This document shows positions 8,841 to 18,666 of a DNA stretch of 64,000 nucleotides, piece after piece (position 1 is the stretch's first letter; every line of letters begins with the position of its first letter). The notes beneath the pieces were generated by a model, which worked only from the letters and a program-made list of their open reading frames with translations, was not told the origin of the DNA and searched no databases. The DNA comes from Bacillus ectoiniformans (GTDB lineage: Bacteria > Bacillota > Bacilli > Bacillales > Domibacillaceae), in assembly GCF_016908875.1 (NCBI RefSeq), contig NZ_JAFBES010000006.1, positions 62,001 through 126,000 on the forward strand, given 5' to 3'. A program made the position numbers and the translations under genes.

Positions 8841-9940
8841 ATTCTTTCACGTCTTTCATTCTTTTTTAAAATTATTGACAAAAGCAACAAGACGATAGGA
8901 ATAATGATAACGAGAACCAGACTGCCAGTCGTGGCTGCTTTATTAAACCATTCCATATCTTTTTCCTTCTGAGGAATGAGAGCGGTTAGTACGCTAACAA
9001 AGGCAAATCCGAAAATCACATAAGACCGGTTCATGTTTTTGAAAGTAGAAGTGATCCCCTCCACTGCTAAGTACAAATAACTGACATAAGAGGTGATCAC
9101 GCTGACAACCCATAGAGAGACAAATACTAAATCAACTCTCTCTAAGATCTTTAAATAAAGAGCTTTTACTAAATACAGCACCGGCTGCGGCACTACCTTT
9201 AATTCTGCAGGACTAAAAACCAGCAGGCAGGCTACTGTCAAAAAAATATAAATCGTTGTGACTGTGACGTTAGCTAGCGTGGCCGTCTTTAAAATACTGG
9301 TGCTTTTTTTTGACTGTATAAAAGGAAACAAGATAAGTAAGAGCTCAAAGCCCAGCATGGAAAAATAAGCCTCTTTCGTCCCTTTCAATATCATTCCGAT
9401 ACTTGTTTGATTCAGTGGCAGCAAGTATCGGATGTCGACGGGATAAGAGAATAAAGCGTAGATGGTAATTCCGATAAGAAGCAGAACCAAAACTGATACC
9501 AGCACATCAAAATTTGCGATATCATTCAAGCTTCCTCTTACTAAACATAATGAAACTGCACTGATTAAAACAATGATGATCCACCTGGGAGTATTGGGAA
9601 GCACCCATACTTCTATTACGCTAGTCGCAATCATTAATATGAGAGCAGTCACTAGAATCCCATACAGTACATATGAAAGGTTTATCAATACTCCAATAGG
9701 ACGCCCTGCCAAGGTTTGAGAGAACTGATAAATCGTTTTTTGCGGAAAGCGTTTTAATAGAAACCAAAACAAAATGATTAAGCCCTGAACGACAACACTA
9801 GCTAAGAAAACTGAAATCCAAGCATTTCCTTTTGCTTCTGAGTGAACCAGGTAAGGCAGACCTAGAATTCCTACTCCGATTTGGGTTTGAATAATAAAAA
9901 AATACAATTGAAAGGTGGTTATTTTATTATTTATCTGCAT
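8837..9940 (-). CDS. Germinant receptor B subunit, GerAB-type membrane protein
   Basis: A 367-aa membrane protein of the APC/spore germination (GerAB) family with about ten transmembrane helices. GerAB-type subunits bind the germinant and conduct ions. The start is placed at the ATG at 9940 (MQINNKITTFQL), preceded by GGTGGAAG; this overlaps the A-subunit gene by 14 nt. An upstream in-frame extension to 10009 lies inside the A gene and lacks a good ribosome binding site. YLVHSEAKGNAW and TIYQFSQTLAGRPIG match the family's first helices. Confidence 0.92.
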   Translation of the reverse strand: MQINNKITTFQLYFFIIQTQIGVGILGLPYLVHSEAKGNAWISVFLASVVVQGLIILFWFLLKRFPQKTIYQFSQTLAGRPIGVLINLSYVLYGILVTALILMIATSVIEVWVLPNTPRWIIIVLISAVSLCLVRGSLNDIANFDVLVSVLVLLLIGITIYALFSYPVDIRYLLPLNQTSIGMILKGTKEAYFSMLGFELLLILFPFIQSKKSTSILKTATLANVTVTTIYIFLTVACLLVFSPAELKVVPQPVLYLVKALYLKILERVDLVFVSLWVVSVITSYVSYLYLAVEGITSTFKNMNRSYVIFGFAFVSVLTALIPQKEKDMEWFNKAATTGSLVLVIIIPIVLLLLSIILKKNERRERI

Positions 9941-11444
9941 TTTTCTTCCACCCTCTGGAATAAGATTCTTTCCATCGATAAACCGGATTGGCATCCTTCG
10001 GCCGAACATTCATTGCCCATATCGGAAACCTTAAAATGGAGTCTTTTAAACCTTTAAAATCAAGCGGTGCCAGAGGGAAGAAATACGGACAGCCAAATGG
10101 TTTTAGTTTCACTAAATGAATAAATAGAATTAACACAGAAATGACAATTCCTAAAAACCCAAATATTGCTGCCATGACCATGATCGGAAATCCAAGCACC
10201 CTTATCGTATTGCTCATCTCATTAGAAGGAATAACAAAAGAAGAGATCGCGGTAATCGCTACAACAATAATCATTGTATTAGAGACAAGGTGCGCTTCGA
10301 CAATCGCCGTTCCAATTACTAATCCCCCTACTACGCCAATAGTCTGCGCAATCGGGGTAGGCAGCCTGACTGCTGCTTCTCTTAACAGTTCAAGTGTTAC
10401 CTGCATTAGCATCGCTTCAATCACAGGAGGAAAGGGAACAAACTCCAGCGAACTTTTGATCGAAAAAATAATCTCAGCTGGTATGACTTCATAGTTAAAT
10501 GAAATGATAGCGACGTAAAAAGCCGGCAGCCCAAGAGCGATGATAAAAGAAAGCAATCGAATCATCCTGAAGAAAGAACCAATAAACGTCCGCTGGTTAT
10601 AATCTTCTGATGATTGAAAAAAAGAAAAAAAGGTAACTGGAAAAATTAATGCTGTGGAACTTCCTTCCATAATAAGTGCGACTCTGCCTTCCATTAAATG
10701 AGCGGCTGTACGATCAGGTCTTTCGGTATTCAAAAATTGAGGAAACGGAGAAAAAGGATAGTCTTCTAAAAACTCCTCAAAGTGACCCGGCGATTGAATG
10801 CTGTCGATTTTTAAATAACTAATCCGTCTTTCAATCTCATTGATCAACTGGGGATCTGATAAGTTTTCAATATACAAAAGAGCAAATTTTGAATTAGATG
10901 TTTCTCCAATAGATGAAAGTTTAACCCTGAGAGCAGGAGTTTTTATTCGCTCTCTTATGAGATGAATATTAACAATAATATTTTCTGAAAATCCTTGGTG
11001 AGATCCCCGAACTATCTGTTCATTGTCCGGTTCTTGAATGTCTTTTATATCATGGTTGGCCACATTTAATAGATATATATCTGTTTCATCTTCCATCATC
11101 AGCAAACAATGTCCTTCAACCATTGTTTGAGCACAATAATTTAAATCGTTTGATTTGTGTATAAGCGAGATATTTACTGTATTTTCAATATCTCCAGATT
11201 TTATCTCAAAAAGCGGCTTTAACACATTTAATTGAATTAAATCTTGATCGGCAATGGAATTAACGAACATCAGTATTCCTTTATTTCCATTAAAAGTAAA
11301 TATACGTTCACAAATATCATCACTGTAAAAAAATATATTCCTTATACTTTCAACATTTTTCTCTAGTTTGGCTGAAGTTGGTTCTATGGGCATATCGCTC
11401 TTTTCTTGCCGATTGATTTGCTTCGGTTTATTATACTGCCTCAT
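9927..11444 (-). CDS. Germinant receptor A subunit, GerAA/GerKA type
   Basis: A 505-aa GerA-family protein. A soluble N-terminal region (about 1-280) contains the family signatures LPYIEN-like LLYIENLSDPQLINEIERRI and the HLMEGRVALIMEGS turn. Membrane helices fill about 285-470 (PAFYVAIISFNYEVIP, a PFPPVIEAMLMQ re-entrant section), followed by a basic tail. The start is ATG 11444, 6-7 nt after AGGGGGTG; the GTG at 11453 overlaps that site and is less likely. First gene of an A-B-C receptor operon, whose expression in B. subtilis relatives is forespore-specific (SigG). Confidence 0.92.
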   Translation of the reverse strand: MRQYNKPKQINRQEKSDMPIEPTSAKLEKNVESIRNIFFYSDDICERIFTFNGNKGILMFVNSIADQDLIQLNVLKPLFEIKSGDIENTVNISLIHKSNDLNYCAQTMVEGHCLLMMEDETDIYLLNVANHDIKDIQEPDNEQIVRGSHQGFSENIIVNIHLIRERIKTPALRVKLSSIGETSNSKFALLYIENLSDPQLINEIERRISYLKIDSIQSPGHFEEFLEDYPFSPFPQFLNTERPDRTAAHLMEGRVALIMEGSSTALIFPVTFFSFFQSSEDYNQRTFIGSFFRMIRLLSFIIALGLPAFYVAIISFNYEVIPAEIIFSIKSSLEFVPFPPVIEAMLMQVTLELLREAAVRLPTPIAQTIGVVGGLVIGTAIVEAHLVSNTMIIVVAITAISSFVIPSNEMSNTIRVLGFPIMVMAAIFGFLGIVISVLILFIHLVKLKPFGCPYFFPLAPLDFKGLKDSILRFPIWAMNVRPKDANPVYRWKESYSRGWKKNADK

Positions 11445-11449
11445 AATCT

Positions 11450-11527
11450 TCACCCCCTATAATTTTTAGATTTCCCAAAGATATCATCTATATACAAATC
11501 ATGTGCAATTACTGAACCCATTCTCAT
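11450..11527 (-). CDS. Possible 25-aa upstream ORF of the germinant receptor operon
   Basis: A short ORF starting at ATG 11527 (or 11521) behind AAGGAG, ending in a TGA that overlaps the GGGGGTG ribosome binding site of the A-subunit gene. This arrangement would couple its translation to that of the receptor. The predicted peptide (MRMGSVIAHDLY at its start) resembles nothing I know. It could be a leader peptide or chance. Confidence 0.4.
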   Translation of the reverse strand: MRMGSVIAHDLYIDDIFGKSKNYRG

Positions 11528-11671
11528 TGACTCCTTCAAATAGTCAATTGGTTTAATTATATGAAGGAAGGCAAAAATAAAAGAGAAGCTATTGACCAGT
11601 TTAAATAAACTTGAGTGGATTTCACTTTTATCGTGTGTTAAGATTTACTCTAGAATAGGAAGTGATTTTAA

Positions 11672-12046
11672 ATGATTAACATTGAAATACCTGCGCCAGA
11701 TTTGGTCTTAACAAGAAAAAAGATCGCAGGCGACACAAGCGAGGCACCTCTAAGTCGGGTGTATGGCTTTACTGATTACAATCGGATCCCTCGGGATAAA
11801 GGCGGCATCTTCATGTTTTATAATCCTGAAGGTGAACTTTTGTATGTAGGTAAAGCGCGTAAATTACGCCAAAGAATTAAGAAAAGCTTTGAAGATAACG
11901 TCTCACCAATCAAAAATCATCGAGACGAAGTGGAAAAAATTGCTGTTTGTTTCGTTGAGCAGCCAACAGATCGGGAAATTTACGAAACCTATATTATTAA
12001 TAAACTTGAAGCGAAATACAATATAGATAAAGCGTTCTTCAGATAA
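11672..12046 (+). CDS. yurQ: GIY-YIG nuclease-domain protein, YurQ-like
   Basis: A 124-aa protein consisting of one GIY-YIG fold like that at the UvrC N-terminus: GGIFMFY (the GIY strand), LLYVGKARKLRQRI (the YIG strand and catalytic Arg) and a late Glu in YETYIINKLEAKYN (metal ligand). Length and arrangement match B. subtilis YurQ, a stand-alone UvrC-like protein of unknown function. The start ATG has an upstream TAGGAAG. It is monocistronic and shares a long terminator with the convergent helicase gene. Confidence 0.85.
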   Translation: MINIEIPAPDLVLTRKKIAGDTSEAPLSRVYGFTDYNRIPRDKGGIFMFYNPEGELLYVGKARKLRQRIKKSFEDNVSPIKNHRDEVEKIAVCFVEQPTDREIYETYIINKLEAKYNIDKAFFR

Positions 12047-12054
12047 TTCCCGAA

Positions 12055-12095
12055 AACACAAAAAAGAACAGGCAGCCCCTGTTCTTTTTTGTGTT
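12055..12095. terminator. Long bidirectional terminator
   Basis: A perfect 18-bp stem (12055-12072 with 12078-12095) and a 5-nt loop, with A and T runs built into the stem, serves the GIY-YIG gene on the plus strand and touches the helicase stop codon on the minus strand. Confidence 0.9.
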
Positions 12096-14695
12096 TAATT
12101 TCTTTTTTTATTCGAGCGTTTAGTTCCGTATTTGCTTCTTTTCTGCTCTCTATGACAGGCGTCACAAATGGAAAAATGAAAATCTTGTGGCAAGCTTGCT
12201 CGGCATCTTCTGCATGTCCTGCCAGCTGGTTTGACATCAATCTGCAGATGTTCATGCACCCCATTGCTGATCTCTTCCCTAAATCGTTCCCAATAGATGG
12301 CTTCAGTTGGCCGATTCAGTTTATACAAAAACAGAACATGCAGCCCGATTGCTTTATAGGATAATTCCAGATCTTCTAAGTTCCCCGTTTTAATTCGCGG
12401 CTCAGGCAAATCGTTGTCATGCACGATGGCTTTCATTGTCTTATACCACTGTGTTTTCAGACTGCTTTCCTTCGTTGAAAAAGGCAAATGAAGAAAGCTG
12501 TACAGATCAATGACAGACAGGCGCGCTTCAATGTCTGTCCCTTGAATTAATTCGTATAATTCCCGCTCCTGATGCAGTGAGGCTTTCATTGTACCTTTAG
12601 GGCTTTCGAATTGTTCCCAGAGCTCAAAAAACAGACCAAGACTGCGATAATATTTTAAAAAGCGCTCAAAAATAGACGCAGTCGGCGCTACCGTAAAGAT
12701 CGTTAATGGTTCATCTTCTTTTTGCAGCAAAAATTCCATCGTTCGAACGTCTGCCGAAAAAGCGACCCGCCCCTTTGGGTAGATTCCTTTTCGTCCTGCC
12801 CTGCCTGCAATCTGTTTTACTTCCTGCGAAGTCAGCCTTCTTCTTCTCGTCCCATCAAATTTTTCATTTTTTAGAAAAACAATGCGGCGTATCGGCAGAT
12901 TCAGCCCCATTCCAATGGCGTCTGTTGACACCATGACTTTCGTTTCACCTGAATTAAACTGCTGAATTTGCTTTTTTCTCGTCTCAGGCGGCATGCTTCC
13001 GTAGATCATGCTCACAGAATGGCGGCTCTTCCTAAGTTTCGAAGCCGTTTCTAACACTTCTTTTCTAGAAAAACAAACCAAGGCATCACCTTTCGTCACA
13101 TGAGAGAGGGTAAATCGATTCGGTTCTACTTGCAGAGGAACCTCTCTAGTGTAATCATGAATTTCGTACTCAGCATCACCCACAAGATCTAAAAGCATTT
13201 GTTTAATGTTGCGGCTTCCGATAATGTGCACTTCACGGGCATTCGCTTTCGTTATCGCTTTATACCAGGAAAATCCTCGATCCTTATCTGCTATCATTTG
13301 TGCTTCATCAATCACGACCACTTCATAGAAATCCTTCTCGTGAAACATTTCAACCGTACATGAAATGTGCTTTGCTTCTGAATGGAGTTTTTCTTCTTCT
13401 CCCGTTTTTAGCGAACAAGGCACACCATCCGCATTTAATTTATCATATACTTCAAGTGCCAACAGCCGAAGCGGCGCCAAGTAAAGCCCGCTCTCCGCTT
13501 GTTTCATTCGCTGAAGCGCCTGATGCGTCTTTCCTGTGTTTGTTTCTCCAATATGAAGAACGTATCGAGCGCTTCTATGAGGAGACAGACTATACTCTTG
13601 CCCGAATATATCCTCGATCAAGAGAGCTTCCTCTATTCTCTGGCGTTCTGCTTTTTCGACCTCTCTAGCTTTTCTTTGCACTCGTTCTAGGGAGGTCCTC
13701 TCATAAAGTTCTTTATGAACAGAAACTTCAAATGGAATGTCTGCCGTATTTAAAAGATCTGTTACATAGTCTTCCGCTATTTCATCAAAGATTTCTTCTG
13801 CTAATTCATCTATATACGGCAGGATTAACTCTTGGAATCGATCTGCATCCATTTCCTCATCAAAGAGTTCTTTATATTCATTCATATAGGAATTGAAAAG
13901 ACCATCCATATGCTCCTGTGAAACAACCTCGTTCACCAACTCATTAAAAACGAGCTGCTCATATTGATCGTAGTAGGTTTCATACTCAAATTCAGCTTGC
14001 AGACCAAAGCCGTAGCCTACCTGATGAATACGGCCGGTTAACTCTTCAAAAAAGTCTGCGGCTTCCTTATAGTTTGATGGCTCAAAAGAACCTGCCTCGT
14101 CCAGTTCTTCCTCAAGTGCTTCTCTTTCCACCGCATGGAACCTTTTATTATATGTCAGGTCACTTTGTAATTGTAAAGCGGCATTATATCGTATTTTTAA
14201 GAATAAGGCTTCCTGTTCCTTCTCAAGAAAATGTATAGCTTCTTGTTCCAAACTTTGAAGGATCGTTCCCTTTTTTAATTCGAGATGTCTTTCTTTTTCC
14301 TGCTCTAAATACTGAGCTCTTGCTTCATCGTATAGCAATGTCCAGTCCGTGTGTTTGCCTCCATATTTCTCTTTGAGCCATGCCCAAACATCAAACCGCT
14401 CATACCTTTTCATTTCACTGCGAAAGAGTTTATTCACCACTTTCCTGTCTGTATTGCCTGAAATGATCCTTCTGTCCTTTAAAAGAGTTTTCTTCTCTTT
14501 ATGAGGAAGATCGTTGGACACTTTGTTTAACCAAACCGTCAGCCAGATTTGATCAAGATATTGGCGTCTATCAATCAGGTATTGATCAAATGAAACACAC
14601 TTCTCTTTCCTGCCAAGATAGGCCGATAGATCGTCCATGATTTTTTGTTTAACCAGTTGAATCGTCTTTCGATGTGACTCTGCTAATTTGCTCAT
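12095..14695 (-). CDS. Suv3-like superfamily 2 RNA helicase with C-terminal zinc motif
   Basis: An 866-aa SF2 helicase. The first 370 residues are charged and helical with no recognised domain. The core follows: GETNTGKT (383-390), DEAQ (463-466), GSMPPETR and TKVMVSTDAIGMGLNLP, and QIAGRAGR (628-635). The GETNTGKT and QIAGRAGRKG forms are those of Suv3, the RNA helicase of the mitochondrial degradosome, rather than ordinary DEAD-box proteins. The tail has CRRC...CDAC, a probable zinc ribbon (about 828-850), and a Lys/Arg-rich end. It starts 46 bp after dynA and is very likely co-transcribed with it. RNA as substrate is inferred. Confidence 0.85.
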   Translation of the reverse strand: MSKLAESHRKTIQLVKQKIMDDLSAYLGRKEKCVSFDQYLIDRRQYLDQIWLTVWLNKVSNDLPHKEKKTLLKDRRIISGNTDRKVVNKLFRSEMKRYERFDVWAWLKEKYGGKHTDWTLLYDEARAQYLEQEKERHLELKKGTILQSLEQEAIHFLEKEQEALFLKIRYNAALQLQSDLTYNKRFHAVEREALEEELDEAGSFEPSNYKEAADFFEELTGRIHQVGYGFGLQAEFEYETYYDQYEQLVFNELVNEVVSQEHMDGLFNSYMNEYKELFDEEMDADRFQELILPYIDELAEEIFDEIAEDYVTDLLNTADIPFEVSVHKELYERTSLERVQRKAREVEKAERQRIEEALLIEDIFGQEYSLSPHRSARYVLHIGETNTGKTHQALQRMKQAESGLYLAPLRLLALEVYDKLNADGVPCSLKTGEEEKLHSEAKHISCTVEMFHEKDFYEVVVIDEAQMIADKDRGFSWYKAITKANAREVHIIGSRNIKQMLLDLVGDAEYEIHDYTREVPLQVEPNRFTLSHVTKGDALVCFSRKEVLETASKLRKSRHSVSMIYGSMPPETRKKQIQQFNSGETKVMVSTDAIGMGLNLPIRRIVFLKNEKFDGTRRRRLTSQEVKQIAGRAGRKGIYPKGRVAFSADVRTMEFLLQKEDEPLTIFTVAPTASIFERFLKYYRSLGLFFELWEQFESPKGTMKASLHQERELYELIQGTDIEARLSVIDLYSFLHLPFSTKESSLKTQWYKTMKAIVHDNDLPEPRIKTGNLEDLELSYKAIGLHVLFLYKLNRPTEAIYWERFREEISNGVHEHLQIDVKPAGRTCRRCRASLPQDFHFSICDACHREQKRSKYGTKRSNKKRN

Positions 14696-14741
14696 ACAAA
14701 ACTCCTTTAAACGATACCTTTATACACACAAATACTTGCTC

Positions 14742-17700
14742 TTACTTGCTGCTGATATATGTGAGCGTGTCTTTTATTTCTTGATAACTTGATTCTACTC
14801 TATTGGATATGTTTCCTTGTTTCAATACATTCATTTGACCCGAAAAGTGAGATTCGATCTGCTTACTTATATCACGCTTCGCAAAAGAAATGATTTCTTT
14901 AAATGATTCATCACAGAAATGTCTCAGCACAGGATCATTTTCATGAATATATTGCTCCACAGGACGTCTTAATTGATGATCAAGTTTGTCTCGCAAGGTT
15001 AGGTTCATTCCTTCAATGAAAAAAGCAGACCCTGATGAAATGTCAGGCAAATAGGCTTTCCAGTCTATCGTCTCACAAAGAGGCAGACCTTCTTGGAATG
15101 ATGGCCGTTCCATTTGATCACGCTCTTCTGCTTTTAATGAAATATCAGGTGATAAGTGCTTTAGCTGGGTGTCTATCTGTTCGTAAATGAGTGTCTCCAT
15201 TTTTCTCATATAAACTTCAAGCCTGAACGCCGTAGCTCTTAATTCCTGTGCCACATCTAGTGACACAAACCGGATCAATTCATTCAAGCATCGCTGCAAG
15301 ATGATCGACACTGTTTTTTGATCGGCACTTTTTAAAACAGAGGGGGTAAAAATTTGGTTGAATTCATCCCTTAATCTAAAGAATACCCGCTGCTTTACGA
15401 AATACAGTAGTTCAGTCATTTCCTGATTTAAGCGCTCTTTTTCAGCTGAAAATTCGAGCGTTTGAATGAGGTGATCAGATTTCACCCTAGCTAGTTCAAG
15501 TTCAAGCAATAGCTTCTTTTTCTCTTCTGCACTCTTCTTTTGTAATTCAATCCATCTGGCCATTGTTTTTTTCGCCATTAGAACCTCTGTGATGGCGGAT
15601 TGAATGACGACGGCCGGAAGCTCTTTAAAAATAAAAGTAAAAAATGAATCATTGAATGCTTTTATTCCTGAGAAAGCTAATCCTTCTTCCTGACTTAATG
15701 CAGCATTTGTATTCGTTAACTTTTTATATCTTTCCTGCTCATCCCTATTCAGTGATGTTTGCGCTAATAATGCAATGTGGCTCGACACAGGGAAGATTTG
15801 CGCGTCGCGAATACCGCAAGTTAATAAATTTTTTTCTACATGAGTCAGAACATCTTCTATTTCCTGTTCTGCAGACGCTAAATCACATGCGTTGACGAGA
15901 AAGAACATTTTATCCTTATCGAAATAATCCTTCACCCGTCCCAGCTGAATTAAAAACTCTCGGTCTGCTTTGGAAAATGCATGGTTATAGTAGGTGACAA
16001 ATAAAACCGCGTCAGCTTTTGTTGTATATTCAAATGCTACTTCGGTATGCCTTGAGTTGATGGAATCTGCACCAGGCGTATCGACTAAGATGATTCCTTT
16101 TCTAGTCAGCGGGCAGTCGTAATATAGCTGCACTTTTTCAATATAACAGGCTTTTTCTTCAGATTGTACATATCGCTCAAATTGAGAGCTATCCGTCTGT
16201 TGAATGGATCCTAAACGACTTTCGCTATGGCTTCGGCCAGCTAAAACAGAACGCAGAAATTGCATACCCTGTTTTGTCACCAATTCAAGAGGCGGCGGCA
16301 GCTCTTCTTTCTCTTTATTCTTTTCATCTATATCTTCTGATTGATCCCTCAATTCCACCAAATGATCATGATGCCTCACCAATTTTTCCAACTCTTCAAG
16401 AGTACCTGCAGATAGACCTGCCGCATCTAACACTTGATTAATGTCTTGGATCAGCTCCTGCTCTTTTTTAAAAAACAGGCGGACCGTCCCGTGTAAATGT
16501 TGTGAGTCAGGAGGCAATATTTCATTTATAGTAGCTGTCGTTGGATTAGGAGACACCGGAAGAACTCTTTTTCCCATTAATGCGTTGGCAAAAGAAGACT
16601 TACCCGCGCTGAAAGCACCGAACAGCGCAATGGTAAATCGGCGGTTATTTACTTTTTCCAGTTTCCGTTCTATGCCGACTGCGGCTGATTTTAGATCTGT
16701 AAAGCGCGACAAAATCGCTGAAGCAGAGCGAAGATGGTCTTTTACTGATTCATCAAATATGTTTGCTTTGGTTTGGAATGTTTTATTCCATCTATGTGCG
16801 ATGCGGCCGATGTGAATGCCCTTTGATTTTTCTGTAAACCTCGATTCCGCAGATGTTACAAACGCATGGTGAATTTCCTCTGTATGTTCTTCATGACCGC
16901 TTGCATCAAAGTCCAGAAATGAATATAACTTGCGCTCAGTCTTCTCATTTCCTTCTAGAATCGCCGCAAGTCTCTTTGCCACCTGAAGTTTTCTTTCGTA
17001 AGACTGCAGCTGTTCGCCCAACTGTTTCTCCCGTTGTTTTAGCTGCTGGTTTAAAAGTGTTTGCGCTTCTTGGATTTCTGCTAGGGCTTGTCTCGTATAT
17101 AGCTGATGTATGGCATCAATTAATAGCGAACAATAAATTCTAGCGGATTCATTGTTTAATATAGCACCCCGATTGATTTTTTTAATTAAAAAATCTGGAG
17201 TCAGTTCAACCTTAAAACGCTGAATATTTTCTCTGAGGTGATCATTGTATAAATCATGTTCTTGATAATAATCCTCAAACAGCTTCTTGACATGGATATG
17301 CAGGGAAATATCAATATTTGAACAAAGAGACTCATGAAAACGATCGAGACGCTGCTCCATTTCTTGCTTTGTCTTTTTTCGTGAAAAAAGGCCGCCTGCC
17401 CTAAAGCCAAATTGTCTGGAATCCAGAAATTCTCTGGCATATTCACGCGTGTGATACGGAATTAAATTGGCATTGGTCAAGACGGTTTTCAACTTTTCAT
17501 GAAAGGCGGGTTCAAACTGTACCGCCCGTTCGTTCAATGTTTCCTGTTCCAATTGTAATTCCTGATATTTTCTTAGCAGCTCCATGGCGTCTTGCCCTTC
17601 ATTGAGAACCGATTGCAGCAAATCTACTTCTTGTTTTTGCTCCTCTCGCTTCCAATTCATATGACGCTTGATTAACTGAAGTGATTCTTTCTGAATATTT

Positions 17701-18503
17701 GTTACTACCACTGACTTTCTTTTGCTGATCTCTTTAGCCAAGGTTTCTTTAAACTCCGCCAGCTGATTGTATGGGTAATTGATCTCTTTCATTGATGTGA
17801 AAAAAATCTGCCTATCGTTCATCTCATGCTCTTGAAAGGATTGGACAATCTGTTCTTTATATTGTTCAAATGACCCTTCAGATGACAAATGCTTATCAAT
17901 TTGATTGATTATAAGAAACGTTTTTTTCTTTTTGTTGGATAACTCTTGAATAAATTGATAGTTCACTTCGGACTGCACATGATTATAATCCATCATGTAT
18001 ATGACGAGGTCTGCTAGATATAACCTGGATTCTGCCGCTACTCGATGCGCATCATCCGTGGAATCAATTCCAGGCGTATCCAGTATCGCGATATGCGGCG
18101 GCAGATTTTTCGTGTCATGGCTGATCTCGACATATTCAACTAGGTCGCCATCCGTGCAATAATCTTGAACGTCGGCCAGGTTATATGGGTAACTAAAAAT
18201 TTTTTCTTCTTTTTGGGTAAATCCAACTTTCACATAGGGTTCTCCGGAAGTAATTTTCACGACATTGGCACTCGTTGGTATGGGATTAGAAGGCAAAAGG
18301 TCTGTCCCCATCAACTCATTGATCATCGTCGATTTTCCGGCTGAAAAGTGGCCGCAAAACGCCATCACATATTCAAGATGCTTCATCTTCTCAAGCATTT
18401 TTTCACATTCTTGTACGCCATTTTCATCACCAGCCTTGTGAATTTCTGCCTTTACTTGTTCTAGAGCTTCTATTAATGAAGACTGAGTCAGCTTCATTTT
18501 CAT
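14742..18503 (-). CDS. dynA: DynA, tandem bacterial dynamin-like GTPase
   Basis: A 1253-aa protein (B. subtilis DynA/YpbR is 1193 aa) made of two fused dynamin-like halves. Half 1 has P-loop GHFSAGKST (51-59), DTPG (142-145) and NQID (200-203). Half 2 has P-loop GAFSAGKSS (about 629-637), a DTPGADS switch and NACDLA. Long helical stalks follow each GTPase head, with a hydrophobic paddle-like part near 358-374 (RAGGLFSRKK). DynA tethers and fuses membranes and protects against pore-forming agents and phages by sealing membrane damage. It is first in an operon with the Suv3-like helicase. Confidence 0.93.
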   Translation of the reverse strand: MKMKLTQSSLIEALEQVKAEIHKAGDENGVQECEKMLEKMKHLEYVMAFCGHFSAGKSTMINELMGTDLLPSNPIPTSANVVKITSGEPYVKVGFTQKEEKIFSYPYNLADVQDYCTDGDLVEYVEISHDTKNLPPHIAILDTPGIDSTDDAHRVAAESRLYLADLVIYMMDYNHVQSEVNYQFIQELSNKKKKTFLIINQIDKHLSSEGSFEQYKEQIVQSFQEHEMNDRQIFFTSMKEINYPYNQLAEFKETLAKEISKRKSVVVTNIQKESLQLIKRHMNWKREEQKQEVDLLQSVLNEGQDAMELLRKYQELQLEQETLNERAVQFEPAFHEKLKTVLTNANLIPYHTREYAREFLDSRQFGFRAGGLFSRKKTKQEMEQRLDRFHESLCSNIDISLHIHVKKLFEDYYQEHDLYNDHLRENIQRFKVELTPDFLIKKINRGAILNNESARIYCSLLIDAIHQLYTRQALAEIQEAQTLLNQQLKQREKQLGEQLQSYERKLQVAKRLAAILEGNEKTERKLYSFLDFDASGHEEHTEEIHHAFVTSAESRFTEKSKGIHIGRIAHRWNKTFQTKANIFDESVKDHLRSASAILSRFTDLKSAAVGIERKLEKVNNRRFTIALFGAFSAGKSSFANALMGKRVLPVSPNPTTATINEILPPDSQHLHGTVRLFFKKEQELIQDINQVLDAAGLSAGTLEELEKLVRHHDHLVELRDQSEDIDEKNKEKEELPPPLELVTKQGMQFLRSVLAGRSHSESRLGSIQQTDSSQFERYVQSEEKACYIEKVQLYYDCPLTRKGIILVDTPGADSINSRHTEVAFEYTTKADAVLFVTYYNHAFSKADREFLIQLGRVKDYFDKDKMFFLVNACDLASAEQEIEDVLTHVEKNLLTCGIRDAQIFPVSSHIALLAQTSLNRDEQERYKKLTNTNAALSQEEGLAFSGIKAFNDSFFTFIFKELPAVVIQSAITEVLMAKKTMARWIELQKKSAEEKKKLLLELELARVKSDHLIQTLEFSAEKERLNQEMTELLYFVKQRVFFRLRDEFNQIFTPSVLKSADQKTVSIILQRCLNELIRFVSLDVAQELRATAFRLEVYMRKMETLIYEQIDTQLKHLSPDISLKAEERDQMERPSFQEGLPLCETIDWKAYLPDISSGSAFFIEGMNLTLRDKLDHQLRRPVEQYIHENDPVLRHFCDESFKEIISFAKRDISKQIESHFSGQMNVLKQGNISNRVESSYQEIKDTLTYISSK

Positions 18504-18666
18504 TCGCCTCCTTCCTTTTCCGCTTATTCATTTACTCAAGTGTAGCGGAATCGGTTTTATTCTGTCTACGCTCAACCTTCTATTTAATAAGAAGAAAAAC
18601 GGCTTGAACCTCACCTTACGTGATGAAGTATCATGGAAATATAGAAGGAATTGAGGAGGAAAAATC

